Assembly (NCBI GenBank): GCA_017507805.1
Contig: JAFWAC010000012.1
Span: 1-64,000 of the forward strand
Length of the DNA: 64,000 bases
DNA from: Clostridia bacterium
GTDB lineage: Bacteria; Bacillota; Clostridia; Oscillospirales; Acutalibacteraceae
Reading direction: 5' to 3'
The position numbers were made by a program, and so were the translations under genes. Of this stretch, positions 15,706 to 25,469 are shown piece after piece (positions within the stretch are counted from its first letter, which is position 1; each line of letters begins with the position of its first letter). The notes under the pieces are model-generated. The model was not told the DNA's origin. It made no database searches and saw only the letters and a program-made list of their open reading frames with translations.

Positions 15706-18555
15706 TTAATTAAGCAACCTTTTCAGGAACATACCTGTATAGGACTTTTCACACTCGGCAACCTTTTCGGGAGTACCTGCGCAAACAACCGTACCGCCGC
15801 CGTCACCGCCCTCGGGACCTAAATCAATGATATAGTCGGCAGTTTTTATAACATCAAGATTATGCTCTATAACAAGTACGGTATTACCGCCGTCAACAAA
15901 GCGCTGTAAAACCTCGGTAAGCTTGTGAACATCGGCAGTGTGAAGTCCGGTTGTGGGCTCATCCAAAACATAAATAGTTTTACCTGTGCCGCGCTTTGAA
16001 AGCTCTGCCGCAAGCTTAACCCTTTGAGCCTCACCGCCCGAAAGGGTTGTTGCAGGCTGACCGATTTTAACATAGCCAAGACCTACATCGTAAAGGGTTT
16101 TAAGCTTTCTTGCAATTTTGGGTATACTCTCAAAGAAATACATACCCTCCTCAACCGTCATTTCAAGGACATCATAAATGCTTTTACCTTTATATTTTAC
16201 GCTCAATGTCTCGCGGTTGTACCTACTGCCGCCGCAAACCTCACAAGGCACATAAATATCGGGCAAAAAGTGCATTTCTATCTTTAAAATACCGTCACCC
16301 TGACAAGCCTCACAGCGGCCGCCCTTAACATTAAAGGAAAATCTGCCTGCGCTGTAGCCGTGCATTTTCGCATCCTTAGTCGAAGCAAAAAGCTCGCGGA
16401 TATCGTTAAACACGCCCGTATAGGTCGCGGGGTTTGAACGGGGTGTTCTGCCGATGGGCGCTTGGTCAATATTAATTATTTTATCAAGATTTTCTATTCC
16501 CTCAACCGATTTATACTTTCCGGGTATGGTTTTTGCGCGATTAAGCTTATTAGCTAAAACCTTGCAAAGAATATCGTTTACAAAGGAGGATTTTCCGCTT
16601 CCCGAAACACCCGTAACGCAGGTAAAGGTGCCCAAGGGAATTTTAACATTAATATTCTTAAGATTATTTTCTGCCGCACCCTTAACGGTTAAAAAGCTTC
16701 CGTTACCGCGGCGGCGTTTTTCGGGGACAGGTATCTGTTTTTTACCTGTAAGATAATCTGCAGTTACCGATTGCTCACACTGCTTTAATTCCTCAAGCCT
16801 GCCTGAAAACACAATATTACCGCCGTGTATACCTGCGCCCGGTCCTACATCAACAATATGGTCAGCCGCAAGCATAGTGTCCTCGTCATGCTCTACAACT
16901 ATAACGGTGTTTCCCAAATCACGCAGTCTTTTAAGTGTGGTAATCAGGCGCTCGTTATCTCTCTGGTGCAGACCTATACTCGGTTCATCGAGTATATAAA
17001 GCACACCCATAAGTGATGAGCCGATTTGGGTTGCCAGCCTAATTCTCTGACTTTCGCCGCCCGAAAGCGTACCTGACGAGCGTGAAAGGTCAAGATATTC
17101 AAGACCAACGCTTTTCAAAAAGCTTAGTCTTTCCTTAATTTCCTTTAAAATCGGTGCGGCAATCATACTGTTTCTTTGACCGAATGTGAGCCCATCTATA
17201 AATTCAAGCTCGCGGCTTACCGACATATCACAAAATTCTTTGATATTTTTACCGCCCACTGTAACGGCAAGATACTCCGGCTTTAATCTTGCACCCTTGC
17301 AATCGGGGCAAGCGCTTTCTGTCATATAAGTTTCAAGCTCGGCACGGGAATAGTCACTGCTTGTTTCCTTATAGCGGCGTTCGAGATTATTTATAATCCC
17401 CTCAAAAGGTGCATAGTAGGTGCCACCGCCGTAATCCGAATTTCTCACAAGCTTAAGCTTTGTTTCCCCCGTTCCGTAAAGCACAGCCTGCTTAACCTTT
17501 TCGGGCAAATCACACCACGGTGTATTAATATCAACTCCAAAATGCTCTGCAATACCTCGGTAATACATTTCGGCAATTGTGCTTGCATCAGGATGAAACC
17601 ACGAATTAACCCCCCAGCCTGATGCTCTTATACACCCCTCAAGAAGTGATTTTTCCTCATCATTTATTATAATCCGAGGATCGATTTTCATAAACACGCC
17701 TATACCTGTGCAGGTAGGGCAAGCACCCATAGGGTTATTAAATGAAAACATTGTGGGGGTAAGCTCAGGTATACTGATACCATGCTCATCACAGGCATAG
17801 CTTTGGGAAAACTGCAATTCCTCTCCGCCGATTACATCAACCGCTATAAGTCCGCCCGAAAGAGTAACGGCGGTTTCTATGCTGTCTGTTAAGCGTGAAC
17901 GGATTTCCTCCTTGATAACAAGGCGGTCAACCACCACCTCAATCATATGCTTTTTATTCTTTTCAAGCTTGATTTCCTCGGATAAATCGTAGATATTGCC
18001 GTCTATCCTGACGCGGGAATAGCCCGATTTGCGTGCAGACTCAAGCTCCTTCGTATGCTCACCTTTTCTGCCCTTTACTATTGGAGACAGCACCTGAATT
18101 TTTGTGCCTGCTTCAAGCTGCATTACGGTGTCAACAATCTGGTCTGTGGTTTGCTGACTGATTTCCTTGCCGCACACAGGACAATGCGGTATACCAACCC
18201 TTGCGTACAGCAAGCGCAGATAATCGTAAATTTCGGTAACGGTGCCAACGGTTGAGCGCGGATTTTTCGAGGTGGTTTTCTGGTCGATCGAAATTGCGGG
18301 AGAAAGTCCCTCAATGCTGTCAACATTTGGCTTTTCCATCTGCCCCAAAAATTGACGGGCGTATGACGAAAGCGACTCAACATACCGTCTTTGCCCCTCC
18401 GCATATATAGTATCAAACGCAAGGGAGGATTTACCGCTTCCCGAAAGACCTGTAAACACAATAAGCTTGTCACGCGGAATTTCCACATCAATATTTTTAA
18501 GGTTATGCTCACAAGCACCCCTGATAACTATTTTATCGTTTGCCAAGCCAATCAC
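15706..18555 (-). CDS. uvrA: Excinuclease ABC subunit A
   Basis: Damage-recognition ATPase of nucleotide excision repair, 949 aa (full length). Tandem ABC modules: first Walker [10 protein letters not shown] near residue 35, second GVSGSGKSS near 645. ABC signatures [12 protein letters not shown] and [12 protein letters not shown] are present. Zinc-module cysteines are visible as CPVC, CPTC, CPDC, CEAC and CEVC. The start is uncertain: GTG 18555 matches the frame, but TTG 18546 lies at better distance from AAGGGTGA and gives a start closer to the family N-terminus ([16 protein letters not shown]). uvrB and uvrC are not nearby, and I see no LexA box upstream. Confidence 0.96.
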   Translation of the reverse strand: MIGLANDKIVIRGACEHNLKNIDVEIPRDKLIVFTGLSGSGKSSLAFDTIYAEGQRRYVESLSSYARQFLGQMEKPNVDSIEGLSPAISIDQKTTSKNPRSTVGTVTEIYDYLRLLYARVGIPHCPVCGKEISQQTTDQIVDTVMQLEAGTKIQVLSPIVKGRKGEHTKELESARKSGYSRVRIDGNIYDLSEEIKLEKNKKHMIEVVVDRLVIKEEIRSRLTDSIETAVTLSGGLIAVDVIGGEELQFSQSYACDEHGISIPELTPTMFSFNNPMGACPTCTGIGVFMKIDPRIIINDEEKSLLEGCIRASGWGVNSWFHPDASTIAEMYYRGIAEHFGVDINTPWCDLPEKVKQAVLYGTGETKLKLVRNSDYGGGTYYAPFEGIINNLERRYKETSSDYSRAELETYMTESACPDCKGARLKPEYLAVTVGGKNIKEFCDMSVSRELEFIDGLTFGQRNSMIAAPILKEIKERLSFLKSVGLEYLDLSRSSGTLSGGESQRIRLATQIGSSLMGVLYILDEPSIGLHQRDNERLITTLKRLRDLGNTVIVVEHDEDTMLAADHIVDVGPGAGIHGGNIVFSGRLEELKQCEQSVTADYLTGKKQIPVPEKRRRGNGSFLTVKGAAENNLKNINVKIPLGTFTCVTGVSGSGKSSFVNDILCKVLANKLNRAKTIPGKYKSVEGIENLDKIINIDQAPIGRTPRSNPATYTGVFNDIRELFASTKDAKMHGYSAGRFSFNVKGGRCEACQGDGILKIEMHFLPDIYVPCEVCGGSRYNRETLSVKYKGKSIYDVLEMTVEEGMYFFESIPKIARKLKTLYDVGLGYVKIGQPATTLSGGEAQRVKLAAELSKRGTGKTIYVLDEPTTGLHTADVHKLTEVLQRFVDGGNTVLVIEHNLDVIKTADYIIDLGPEGGDGGGTVVCAGTPEKVAECEKSYTGMFLKRLLN

Positions 18556-18600
18556 CCTTCAGCTAATTCTCCTTTCTATTTTACGACAAAATTTTTTTAA

Positions 18601-18626
18601 AGTAAATACCTAAATTAGTATTTACT
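18601..18626. promoter_or_regulatory. Palindrome between uvrA and the lipid kinase gene
   Basis: AGTAAATAC (18601-18609) and GTATTTACT (18618-18626) are perfect 9-bp arms around 8 bases, upstream of both divergent genes. Candidate operator; the regulator is unknown. Confidence 0.45.
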
Positions 18627-18670
18627 CTAAAAAGTATTTTTTACACCGTCTGCCAAATTCGACAAAATAA

Positions 18671-18699
18671 TTGACAAAACATAAGTTTTAAAATAAAAT
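18671..18699 (+). promoter_or_regulatory. Promoter of the diacylglycerol kinase-like gene
   Basis: TTGACA (18671-18676), 17-bp spacer, TAAAAT (18694-18699). Confidence 0.65.
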
Positions 18700-18716
18700 T
18701 GATTTGGGGTGAAAAG

Positions 18717-19655
18717 ATGAAGCATATTTTTATAGTTAATCCTGCGGCAGGCGCAACAGATGCCACAGCCTTTGTAGAAAGGTCAATTAAAGAATTAAAT
18801 ACAGAACTTGATTATGAAGTTTATACCACCAAAGCGCCCGGTGATGCCACAAGGTATATCCGAAGCTTACTTGAAGGCAGTAACGATGAATACCGCTTTT
18901 ATGCCTGCGGCGGTGACGGCACACTGAACGAGGTTGCAAACGGTGCTGTCGGCTTTGAAAACGCAAGTATTACCGTTTTCCCCTGCGGCAGCGGAAACGA
19001 TTTTATTAAATACTACGGCACTGCCGCAGATTTTTCGGACATTAAGGCTTTAACCGAGGGTGAAAGCCTTAAAATTGATGTGCTTAAGGTTTGCGGAAAA
19101 TATGCCGTTAATGCGGTGCATTTCGGGTTGGATACCTTTGTGCTGAGAACAATGCTCAAGGTGAGAAGAAAGCCGATAATAGGCGGCAGGAATGCATATA
19201 CAACAGGTGTTGTCGCCGCGCTTATCAAGGGTATGAAAACAAAATGCCGCCTCATTGTGGACGACTCTCCGTTAGGTAAGGACAAAATGCTTTTATGCAC
19301 ACTTTCAAACGGCAGATATGTTGGCGGCGCTTACAAATGCGCGCCGCGCTCTTTAAATGATGACGGCTTGATTGAGGTTTGCCATGTAAGTCCCGTTTCA
19401 AGGTTAAAGTTTTTAACCCTTATGGGCAAATACAAGGAAGGCTCACACCTTGATAATCCTAAATTTAAAAATTTTGTGAGCTACACCAAAGCCAAAAAAA
19501 TCGAAATAAAGGGTAACGATAATTTTTATATTTCTATTGACGGTGAGCTTGAAAAGGTTGATGAATGTACCGTTGAAATAGTAAAGCAAGCCCTCAATTT
19601 CACCGTTCCGAAAAGGCTTGCTCCCACATCTCAAAAAGAAAAAGTAAAAATATAA
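18717..19655 (+). CDS. Diacylglycerol kinase family lipid kinase (DagK/YegS type)
   Basis: ATG 18717 has GGGGTGA 5 bases upstream; the TTG at 18699 is inside the promoter. 312 aa. Starts MKHIFIVNPAAG; nucleotide-binding motif CGGDGTLNEVANG (about 66-78) and PCGSGNDFIKYYG are diagnostic. The C-terminal beta-sandwich has the SLNDDGLIEVCHVSP motif. Phosphorylates diacylglycerol or a related lipid using ATP at the membrane surface, recycling lipid from lipoteichoic acid synthesis in Firmicutes. The exact substrate cannot be read. Confidence 0.93.
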   Translation: MKHIFIVNPAAGATDATAFVERSIKELNTELDYEVYTTKAPGDATRYIRSLLEGSNDEYRFYACGGDGTLNEVANGAVGFENASITVFPCGSGNDFIKYYGTAADFSDIKALTEGESLKIDVLKVCGKYAVNAVHFGLDTFVLRTMLKVRRKPIIGGRNAYTTGVVAALIKGMKTKCRLIVDDSPLGKDKMLLCTLSNGRYVGGAYKCAPRSLNDDGLIEVCHVSPVSRLKFLTLMGKYKEGSHLDNPKFKNFVSYTKAKKIEIKGNDNFYISIDGELEKVDECTVEIVKQALNFTVPKRLAPTSQKEKVKI

Positions 19656-19675
19656 TAGAAAAGTGCTGTAAAACA

Positions 19676-19856
19676 AATTATAGTTTAGCGGGGTGTCCCC
19701 GCGGTCATTCCGCCTTTTTATTCTGCAAAATCGAAACCTAATACCCCGATAGTATAAATACATCTAACCTACAATTAAAATCGATTATTTGTAGGGAACG
19801 ACACATAGGTCGTTCCCTACGGAATATTCTTTTTATCTCTGCGCTAAACTATAATT
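19676..19856. mobile_element. 181-bp MITE-like element with 15-bp terminal inverted repeats
   Basis: AATTATAGTTTAGCG (19676-19690) and CGCTAAACTATAATT (19842-19856) are perfect terminal inverted repeats. Inside are the palindromes GCGGGGTGTCCCCGC (from about 19688) and GTAGGGAACGAC / GTCGTTCCCTAC (19791-19820). The element holds no reading frame. It fills most of the 309-bp gap after the lipid kinase gene. Non-autonomous; no matching transposase is in the window. Confidence 0.65.
19791..19820. repeat. Dispersed palindrome, family B (short form)
   Basis: GTAGGGAACGAC and GTCGTTCCCTAC, 12-bp arms around ACATAG, followed by GGAAT. The same arm plus GGAAT recurs as a longer inverted repeat at 39833-39907. 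Confidence 0.75.
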
Positions 19857-19880
19857 CATATCATAAATCAAATACAAACG

Positions 19881-19916
19881 CAACCGCGACAGAATAAAAA
19901 GCTTCTGTCGCGGTTG
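19881..19916 (-). terminator. Terminator of the lyxose isomerase gene
   Basis: 13-bp perfect stem CAACCGCGACAGA / TCTGTCGCGGTTG (19881-19893, 19904-19916), followed on the minus strand by a T-rich stretch. Confidence 0.8.
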
Positions 19917-19964
19917 TCTCTTGTTAAAATGTATCCTTTTGTTCCAAATATACCGTTTCAAAGT

Positions 19965-20657
19965 TTATTCAATCGGGAAAAGCTTATCGTATTCATTGCA
20001 GAGGGGGTACAGGATTTCCTCGTCCTCCTCAATCTCGGCAAAGCGTGCGGTGGGCTCCGCAAAATAGTTATCGGTGTTATCGTCATTCACCTTTGAAACC
20101 TCGCCGCAAATAAGGGCGCCGTCACCCATTTTCGCACCGAAGGTATGGTTTACAAAGGGGTCAAGGCGGACACTGTTGCCGGTTGTGATTGAAACCGGCT
20201 CCCCTGCCTTTGCGGTATGCATTATACCGTCATTGAAATACTCAACATCGCTTTGGTAATCCACAGTGCCGTCAGCATTTTTAAGATAAAATTTCATTTC
20301 CATTGTTCCGCCGCCGCGGTTAATTATATCCTCGGTTTTCATTACATGGTGATGAATGGGAAGCCTTTGCCCCTCCTTAAACACCAAAATCTTTTCGGCA
20401 TAAGGAGAGCCTACACCCTCCTTACCCAATTTGCCGTTTCTGATTGTGAACAGCACTGCACCGATTTTATCAAAATCGCCTGTACCGAAATCGGTTACAT
20501 CCCAGCCCATCATTACCTCGCGCAGGGTGTCTATTTTATCCGCATTTTTCCGCCATTCGTCCATACTCCAATAAGCAAATTCGGGAAGCTTGAAGCAATA
20601 TTTATCAAGAAGCTCTATTGCCGTTTTTATAGCATTGTTTATTTCAGATCTTTTCAT
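19965..20657 (-). CDS. D-lyxose ketol-isomerase (cupin fold)
   Basis: Interconverts D-lyxose/D-xylulose and often D-mannose/D-fructose. 230 aa, starting MKRSEINNAIKTAIELLDKY. Cupin metal site visible as LPIHHHVMKTEDI (His-His-His...Glu) and VNHTFGAKMG with a later His, plus FTIRNGK and the FAEPTARFAEIEEDE C-terminus of this family. Directly downstream of the TIM-barrel glycosidase on the same strand (11-bp gap), which suggests sugars released by that enzyme pass through it. Followed by a terminator. Confidence 0.88.
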   Translation of the reverse strand: MKRSEINNAIKTAIELLDKYCFKLPEFAYWSMDEWRKNADKIDTLREVMMGWDVTDFGTGDFDKIGAVLFTIRNGKLGKEGVGSPYAEKILVFKEGQRLPIHHHVMKTEDIINRGGGTMEMKFYLKNADGTVDYQSDVEYFNDGIMHTAKAGEPVSITTGNSVRLDPFVNHTFGAKMGDGALICGEVSKVNDDNTDNYFAEPTARFAEIEEDEEILYPLCNEYDKLFPIE

Positions 20658-20668
20658 TTTTTACCACC

Positions 20669-22588
20669 TCAATAAATTTCTATCACACTGTGAATGTGTA
20701 ATTTTTCAACCGTTAATTCAAAGCCGCCCTCAACAGGCAGAAGCTCTGCTTCTATACCCTCGGGCCGCAAAACAGCCTTGCTGAATTTTTTATCGGTATG
20801 TACCATTACCTTTAAATGCCCTATTTCAGGGATTTCGTCAAAAGCTCTTACACCAACGGTAGCGTGGTCGCCTGCCATATTTATAAGATTAAGCATTAAT
20901 CTGCCGTTTTTTAACATAGGTATAACATTTGCATAGGCACTGCCCGATACAGAGGCAAACGGGATATAACCGCTACTGTCTATAACAGCCTTAATATGTC
21001 GCTTTAATGCAACCGAAATGTTGCTGTGATAGGCAGAGCCCAATTCAAAGCAAAGGGAAACCACTTTACCCTTACCATAATTATTGATAACACTTGCTGT
21101 TTGCTTATCAGGTGCATAATAAAAATTTTGTTTGTAGCAATCAAGCAGTGCTTCTGCACCCACAAGCTTGGTTTCGTAATAGTTGCTTTCAAAAGGAGCA
21201 AGCTTTCCCTTACCGTCTGCAAAAATCAGTTGCTTAGACGGATTAGAAAATTCCGCGCCACAAACACCGCTTTCAAGACCGACACCGCCATCAGCAATAA
21301 CCGTTCCGCCATTTTGGGCAAAATCCGAAACAAGCTTCAGGGTTTGTGTGTCATACTCTGCGGCAGTAGGCAAAATAACAGCCTTGTATTTTGTCAAATC
21401 CTTAATATCCGCTTCGTTTACGACATCACAGCTATAGCCCACATCCATCACAGCGCTTACCCAACCCGAAACAGAGCCCCAGGCAGAGCCTATAAACATT
21501 GATTTACCGTAATGCTTAGGGTAAATAACGGCAAGGTCTGAAAGGCTTTCGGCTTTGAAGCAGTATTTTTCGCGCTCACGGCAAAAATCCGCGATTTTCA
21601 CCCAATCTTCGATAGCCCATTCCTGCACTACGCCGCCGTTACCGTAAAGAATATTGAAAAATTGGAAGCCGCCGCCCAAGGAAAGCACAACCGATGCTTC
21701 CTGACAAAGCTGTGCCGCCTCTTTAGTACAGCGGTTTCGCGCTTTCCAAGTAAGGGGTATGGAATTTTGTCCCCACGCCAAAAGGTCCCAGGTTATTCCC
21801 TGAGCCGCGCAAACACGGGCGGCTTCTCTTACCATTCTTACCGAATCGAAGCAGGTGAAATCGCCTGAAATGTAATCGATATTCACACTGCGTTTTTCGG
21901 GCATATAGTGAGAATACATCCAATTGCTTGTTATTTCAAAGTCTGGATACTCCGCCTTGACGGCATCGATATAGTGAGCAACATATTTTCTGAAGCCCTC
22001 ACGGCAAAACTCCTTGTAGTCATTAAAATCGGGGTCTGCGGAGCGCGGAGCCTCCCTGCCCTCCTGTGCCCTCCAAGCGTTTTGTGCATACTCGCTGTAA
22101 TCCACAAAGACACACCAGCAATCACCGTCCACCCAGACACCGTCTGCACCGTACTCCCCCGCCATTTCAAGCATTTGCGGAATTAGCACCTCGTCTGCAT
22201 AGGGGCTGAAGGGCGACATAAACTCTTTGCTTACGGTGCCGTCCTCCGAAACGACTGCCCATTCGGGATGTACTGATGCCTGAAATTCATCATAAAGTCC
22301 CGAATGATGGGCATAAAGGCGTATTCCCCTTTTAGCGGTAAGCTCACGCCACACCCTTAAGACATCCATATTCATTTTTTCGGGACAGACACCGGCTTTC
22401 GTGGCATAAGAGGAATAACCTGCGTGCCCCTTGGTATCAATTTGTATCATATCGGGCTTTGTTCTGTCAAGCATTTGCTCGATAGAATTCAAATCAACAA
22501 CATCCCCCACCGTGTCTCCCGGCATTGCGTGAAAATCAAAATGCAGACCGAAAAAACACTCTTTACGGCTTTTTTTAATCAATTCCAA
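20669..22588 (-). CDS. Putative TIM-barrel glycoside hydrolase (alpha-L-fucosidase/beta-galactosidase superfamily)
   Basis: 639 aa, no signal peptide. Starts MELIKKSRKECFFGLHFDFH. The first ~340 residues look like a (beta/alpha)8 barrel: PDMIQIDTKGHAGYSSYATK, LYAHHSGLYDEF, GADGVWVDGDCW (acidic strand end), EITSNWMYSHY. The middle part resembles a beta-galactosidase trimerisation-like domain (VILPTAAEYDTQTLKLVSDF and ADGGVGLES), followed by a beta-rich end. I cannot assign a GH family number; alpha-fucosidase-like is the best guess. Encoded just upstream of lyxose isomerase, so it probably acts on imported oligosaccharides in the cytoplasm. AAAGGTTGGA-type ribosome binding site. Confidence 0.65.
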   Translation of the reverse strand: MELIKKSRKECFFGLHFDFHAMPGDTVGDVVDLNSIEQMLDRTKPDMIQIDTKGHAGYSSYATKAGVCPEKMNMDVLRVWRELTAKRGIRLYAHHSGLYDEFQASVHPEWAVVSEDGTVSKEFMSPFSPYADEVLIPQMLEMAGEYGADGVWVDGDCWCVFVDYSEYAQNAWRAQEGREAPRSADPDFNDYKEFCREGFRKYVAHYIDAVKAEYPDFEITSNWMYSHYMPEKRSVNIDYISGDFTCFDSVRMVREAARVCAAQGITWDLLAWGQNSIPLTWKARNRCTKEAAQLCQEASVVLSLGGGFQFFNILYGNGGVVQEWAIEDWVKIADFCREREKYCFKAESLSDLAVIYPKHYGKSMFIGSAWGSVSGWVSAVMDVGYSCDVVNEADIKDLTKYKAVILPTAAEYDTQTLKLVSDFAQNGGTVIADGGVGLESGVCGAEFSNPSKQLIFADGKGKLAPFESNYYETKLVGAEALLDCYKQNFYYAPDKQTASVINNYGKGKVVSLCFELGSAYHSNISVALKRHIKAVIDSSGYIPFASVSGSAYANVIPMLKNGRLMLNLINMAGDHATVGVRAFDEIPEIGHLKVMVHTDKKFSKAVLRPEGIEAELLPVEGGFELTVEKLHIHSVIEIY

Positions 22589-22742
22589 CCTTTTCCCCTC
22601 CGTTTTTTATAAGAATATTTCAACTGAGTTAATCATATCATATAAATTACTTTATGTATACAAAAAATCACTTTTAATATTGCTTTTTATACCCGTTTCT
22701 GTTATAAATATTTTGTAATTTCAGGGTTTGGAGAAAAAAGAT

Positions 22743-23264
22743 ATGAAATATATTGCAAATGCTGTCGGCATATTGGCAGTTATAATATTTGTACTGAGCT
22801 ATCAGCAAAAAACCAGACGGGGCATTGTGTTATGCAACATCCTTTCGCGCGGACTTTATGTTGTGCAGTACATACTGCTGTTTGCTTTTGAGGGCGCTGT
22901 TCTTGATATTATAGGTATGCTTGCTTCTGTGCTGGCACAGCAAAAAAACTCGGCATTCATAAAAAGGCATTTGAAAGCGGTCATGATTAGTGTTAATCTT
23001 TTAATTATTGCGGCAGGCATTTTGCTTTACAAAAACATTTTCAGTCTGTTACCGATGTTCGGTGTGTTATTTCACACAGGCGCATTTTGGCTTGACAATG
23101 AAAAACACATTCGCCGTGTTTCCTTTATCGGCTCGCCGTTTTGGCTTGTATACAACCTGATAAGCCATGCTTACGGATCTGCTATCGGTGATATTTTAAC
23201 AATGGCTTCCATTGGACTTGCGATTCTCCGTTATGATTTCAAAAGAAAAAACGATCAGTCTTAA
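22743..23264 (+). CDS. YgjV-family inner membrane protein
   Basis: 173 aa from ATG 22743; GGAG (22730-22733) fits this start better than the TTG at 22728. Starts MKYIANAVGILAVIIFVLSY, then YQQKTRRGIVLCNILSRGLYVVQY, the small-loop motif typical of YgjV/PF10688. About six hydrophobic segments. Function unknown; a transporter-like role is possible. Stand-alone gene with a terminator behind it. Confidence 0.8.
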   Translation: MKYIANAVGILAVIIFVLSYQQKTRRGIVLCNILSRGLYVVQYILLFAFEGAVLDIIGMLASVLAQQKNSAFIKRHLKAVMISVNLLIIAAGILLYKNIFSLLPMFGVLFHTGAFWLDNEKHIRRVSFIGSPFWLVYNLISHAYGSAIGDILTMASIGLAILRYDFKRKNDQS

Positions 23265-23292
23265 AAACCGTTGTAAAAAAGATATTAACGAC

Positions 23293-23328
23293 AAACCCCG
23301 GGACGGTTAATTCCGTCACGGGGTTTAA
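23293..23328 (+). terminator. Terminator after the YgjV gene
   Basis: AAACCCCG...CGGGGTTT with inner GACGG/CCGTC, followed by a short T-run and A/T-rich DNA. Confidence 0.7.
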
Positions 23329-23368
23329 TAATTGAATAGGTTAGGCGAAACAGTAAAACGGCTCGGCA

Positions 23369-23548
23369 TTAATGAAACATTGTTTGCACGCCGTCCACAA
23401 ATTCACCAACAGCTTTCACCATTTTTGTGGAGCCCTTGCTCAGATTTTTATGGTCCTTAAGCATAACCTTACCAACTGTCAGTGCGGCAGCTCCGGCAAT
23501 CATACCTGCGCCCAAGCCTTTTATAAAAGATATTGAATTATTAGCCAT
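23369..23548 (-). CDS. Small single-helix membrane protein (59 aa)
   Basis: ATG 23548 is chosen (MANNSISFIKGLGAGMIAGA) because GGGAGGT lies 8 bases upstream. A Gly/Ala-rich hydrophobic segment (about residues 8-28) is followed by a basic/polar tail and VGEFVDGVQTMF. Resembles small YtxH-like envelope proteins but is too short to assign. It is 57 bp downstream of asnB on the same strand, separated by a hairpin whose 3' arm contains this gene's ribosome binding site. Confidence 0.65.
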   Translation of the reverse strand: MANNSISFIKGLGAGMIAGAAALTVGKVMLKDHKNLSKGSTKMVKAVGEFVDGVQTMFH

Positions 23549-23552
23549 AATA

Positions 23553-23597
23553 AAAAACCTCCCTTTCAAGGTTATTATTACCTTAAAGTGAGGTTTT
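23553..23597 (-). terminator. Terminator/attenuator hairpin overlapping the small gene's ribosome binding site
   Basis: On the minus strand AAAACCTCACTTTAAGGT pairs imperfectly with ACCTTGAAAGGGAGGTTTT, then TTTT. It terminates asnB transcription, while the GGGAGGT in its 3' arm is the ribosome binding site of the downstream gene. Confidence 0.65.
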
Positions 23598-23605
23598 ATT
23601 TTTAA

Positions 23606-25447
23606 TTATTTTTGATTTACAAAAAATTCATTGTACCAGACAATAAAGGTATAAACCGTCCAGATTTTGCGGCTTACATCCTGCTTGCCGGACTTATGAA
23701 TTTCAAGAAGCCTTAAAAGCTCGGCTGTGTTGAAATATTTTTCGGCAGTGTCAGAGGTGAAGGCTGTTTTTACGGTATTATAATATTCATCCTGCTTGAG
23801 CCATACTCTTATCGGCACGGGGAAGCCCAGCTTGTCCTTTGTGGCAGTGCGTCTCGGCAAAGTTTTTTCCGCAGCCTTACGCAATGCCAATTTGGTTGTG
23901 ACGGTATTTACACGGCATTTAAGCGGAATTGTGGAGCAAAATTCCATCACCTTTTTATCAAGGAAGGGCACCCTTAATTCAAGGGAATTTGCCATACTTG
24001 TTTTATCGGCTTTCAGCAAAATATCGCCCATAAGCCACATATTAATATCGAGATACTGCATTTTGGTAACGGTATCCTTATCAGCTACCTCAGCATAAAA
24101 CTTAGCGCAAAGCTCCTGTGGCGACACCGCCGCCCTTGCCTGCTCGCTTTTCAGAATGCCGTTGCGTTCTTTCTGTGAAAAAATGCTTGCATTGCCGATA
24201 AAGCGTTCCTCAATAGTTTTACCGCGGCGGACAAGATAATTAATTCCGTATCTTTGCGGCAGATAAGAACAGATTTTCCCGATTATCCGTCTTACGGCAA
24301 ACGGCAGTTTATCGTAGAGGGTAAGGGTTATGGGCTCCTGATAAATACGGTAGCCGCCGAAAAGCTCGTCTGCACCCTCGCCTGACATTACAACCTTAAC
24401 AGACTGTGACGCCAGCTTACTTACAAAATAGAGGGCTATTGCGGCAGGGTCTGCCAAGGGCTCGTCCATATGATATTGAATAAGCGGAAAGGTTGACCAA
24501 TACTCCTCAGGTGTGATTACCTTTGAAATGTTTTCAACACCGATTGTTTCTGCAAATTCCTTTGCAAAGTGTATCTCATTATAACGGTCACCGTCCGGGC
24601 TTTCAAAGCCCACTGTAAAGGTTTTGTCAACATTTGCCGCCTCTGCAATATAGCTTGAATCAATACCACTTGAAAGGAAAGAGCCAACCTCAACATCGGC
24701 AATTTTATGTGCGGCAACAGATTCGCGAACGGTAGCATCGGTAATATCGGCAAAATATTCAAGCACCCCGTCAACCTCATTAAAATCGGGACGCCAATAA
24801 CGCACCCTCTCCATTTTACCGTCCTTAAAGGTAAAATAGTGCGCAGGAGGAAGCTTGTAAACATTTTTAAAGAAGGTTTCCTCTGTGGGTGAATATTGGA
24901 ATGAAAGGTAATGTGCCAAAGCCTCCTCGTTAAGCTCCTTTTTAAAATCAGGGTGATCCAAAAACGATTTTATTTCGGAACCGAAAATAAAGCTTTGTCC
25001 CATAAAGGTATAATAAAAAGGCTTTATACCGAACATATCTCTTGCGGCAAAGATAGATTTATCGCGGCGGTCAAATATGACAAAGGCAAACATACCTCTA
25101 AGCCGCCCAACCAAATCCTTGCCCCATTGCTCAAAGCCGTGAAGCAATACCTCACTGTCAGAATTATTGGCAAAGGTATGGCCTTCCTCCACAAGCTCTG
25201 CACGAAGCTCCTTAAAATTATATATTTCACCGTTAAATACCAAAACCAAGGATTTATCCTCATTGAACATAGGCTGGTCACCCTCAGCAAGGTCAATAAT
25301 GCTTAATCTGCGAAAACCGAGAGCTATATCACTGTCGATAAACTGACCTGCCGAATCGGGGCCGCGATGAACGATGCGATTCATCATTTTTTCAAGTACG
25401 GTACCGTCATCCTTGATGAAATTGGTAAATCCCGTAAATCCGCACAT
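23606..25447 (-). CDS. asnB: Asparagine synthase (glutamine-hydrolysing)
   Basis: Makes asparagine from aspartate, glutamine and ATP. 613 aa, class B layout: N-terminal glutaminase domain starting MCGFTGFTNF (Cys2 nucleophile) with RGPDSAG and FNGEIYNF, then the synthetase PP-loop SFLSSGIDSSYIAEAA (about residues 255-270) and MSGEGADELFGGY. Full length with all motifs. Single gene; the small membrane gene downstream is separated by a terminator. Confidence 0.96.
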   Translation of the reverse strand: MCGFTGFTNFIKDDGTVLEKMMNRIVHRGPDSAGQFIDSDIALGFRRLSIIDLAEGDQPMFNEDKSLVLVFNGEIYNFKELRAELVEEGHTFANNSDSEVLLHGFEQWGKDLVGRLRGMFAFVIFDRRDKSIFAARDMFGIKPFYYTFMGQSFIFGSEIKSFLDHPDFKKELNEEALAHYLSFQYSPTEETFFKNVYKLPPAHYFTFKDGKMERVRYWRPDFNEVDGVLEYFADITDATVRESVAAHKIADVEVGSFLSSGIDSSYIAEAANVDKTFTVGFESPDGDRYNEIHFAKEFAETIGVENISKVITPEEYWSTFPLIQYHMDEPLADPAAIALYFVSKLASQSVKVVMSGEGADELFGGYRIYQEPITLTLYDKLPFAVRRIIGKICSYLPQRYGINYLVRRGKTIEERFIGNASIFSQKERNGILKSEQARAAVSPQELCAKFYAEVADKDTVTKMQYLDINMWLMGDILLKADKTSMANSLELRVPFLDKKVMEFCSTIPLKCRVNTVTTKLALRKAAEKTLPRRTATKDKLGFPVPIRVWLKQDEYYNTVKTAFTSDTAEKYFNTAELLRLLEIHKSGKQDVSRKIWTVYTFIVWYNEFFVNQK

Positions 25448-25469
25448 TGCGAATCACTCCTTTAAAAAG

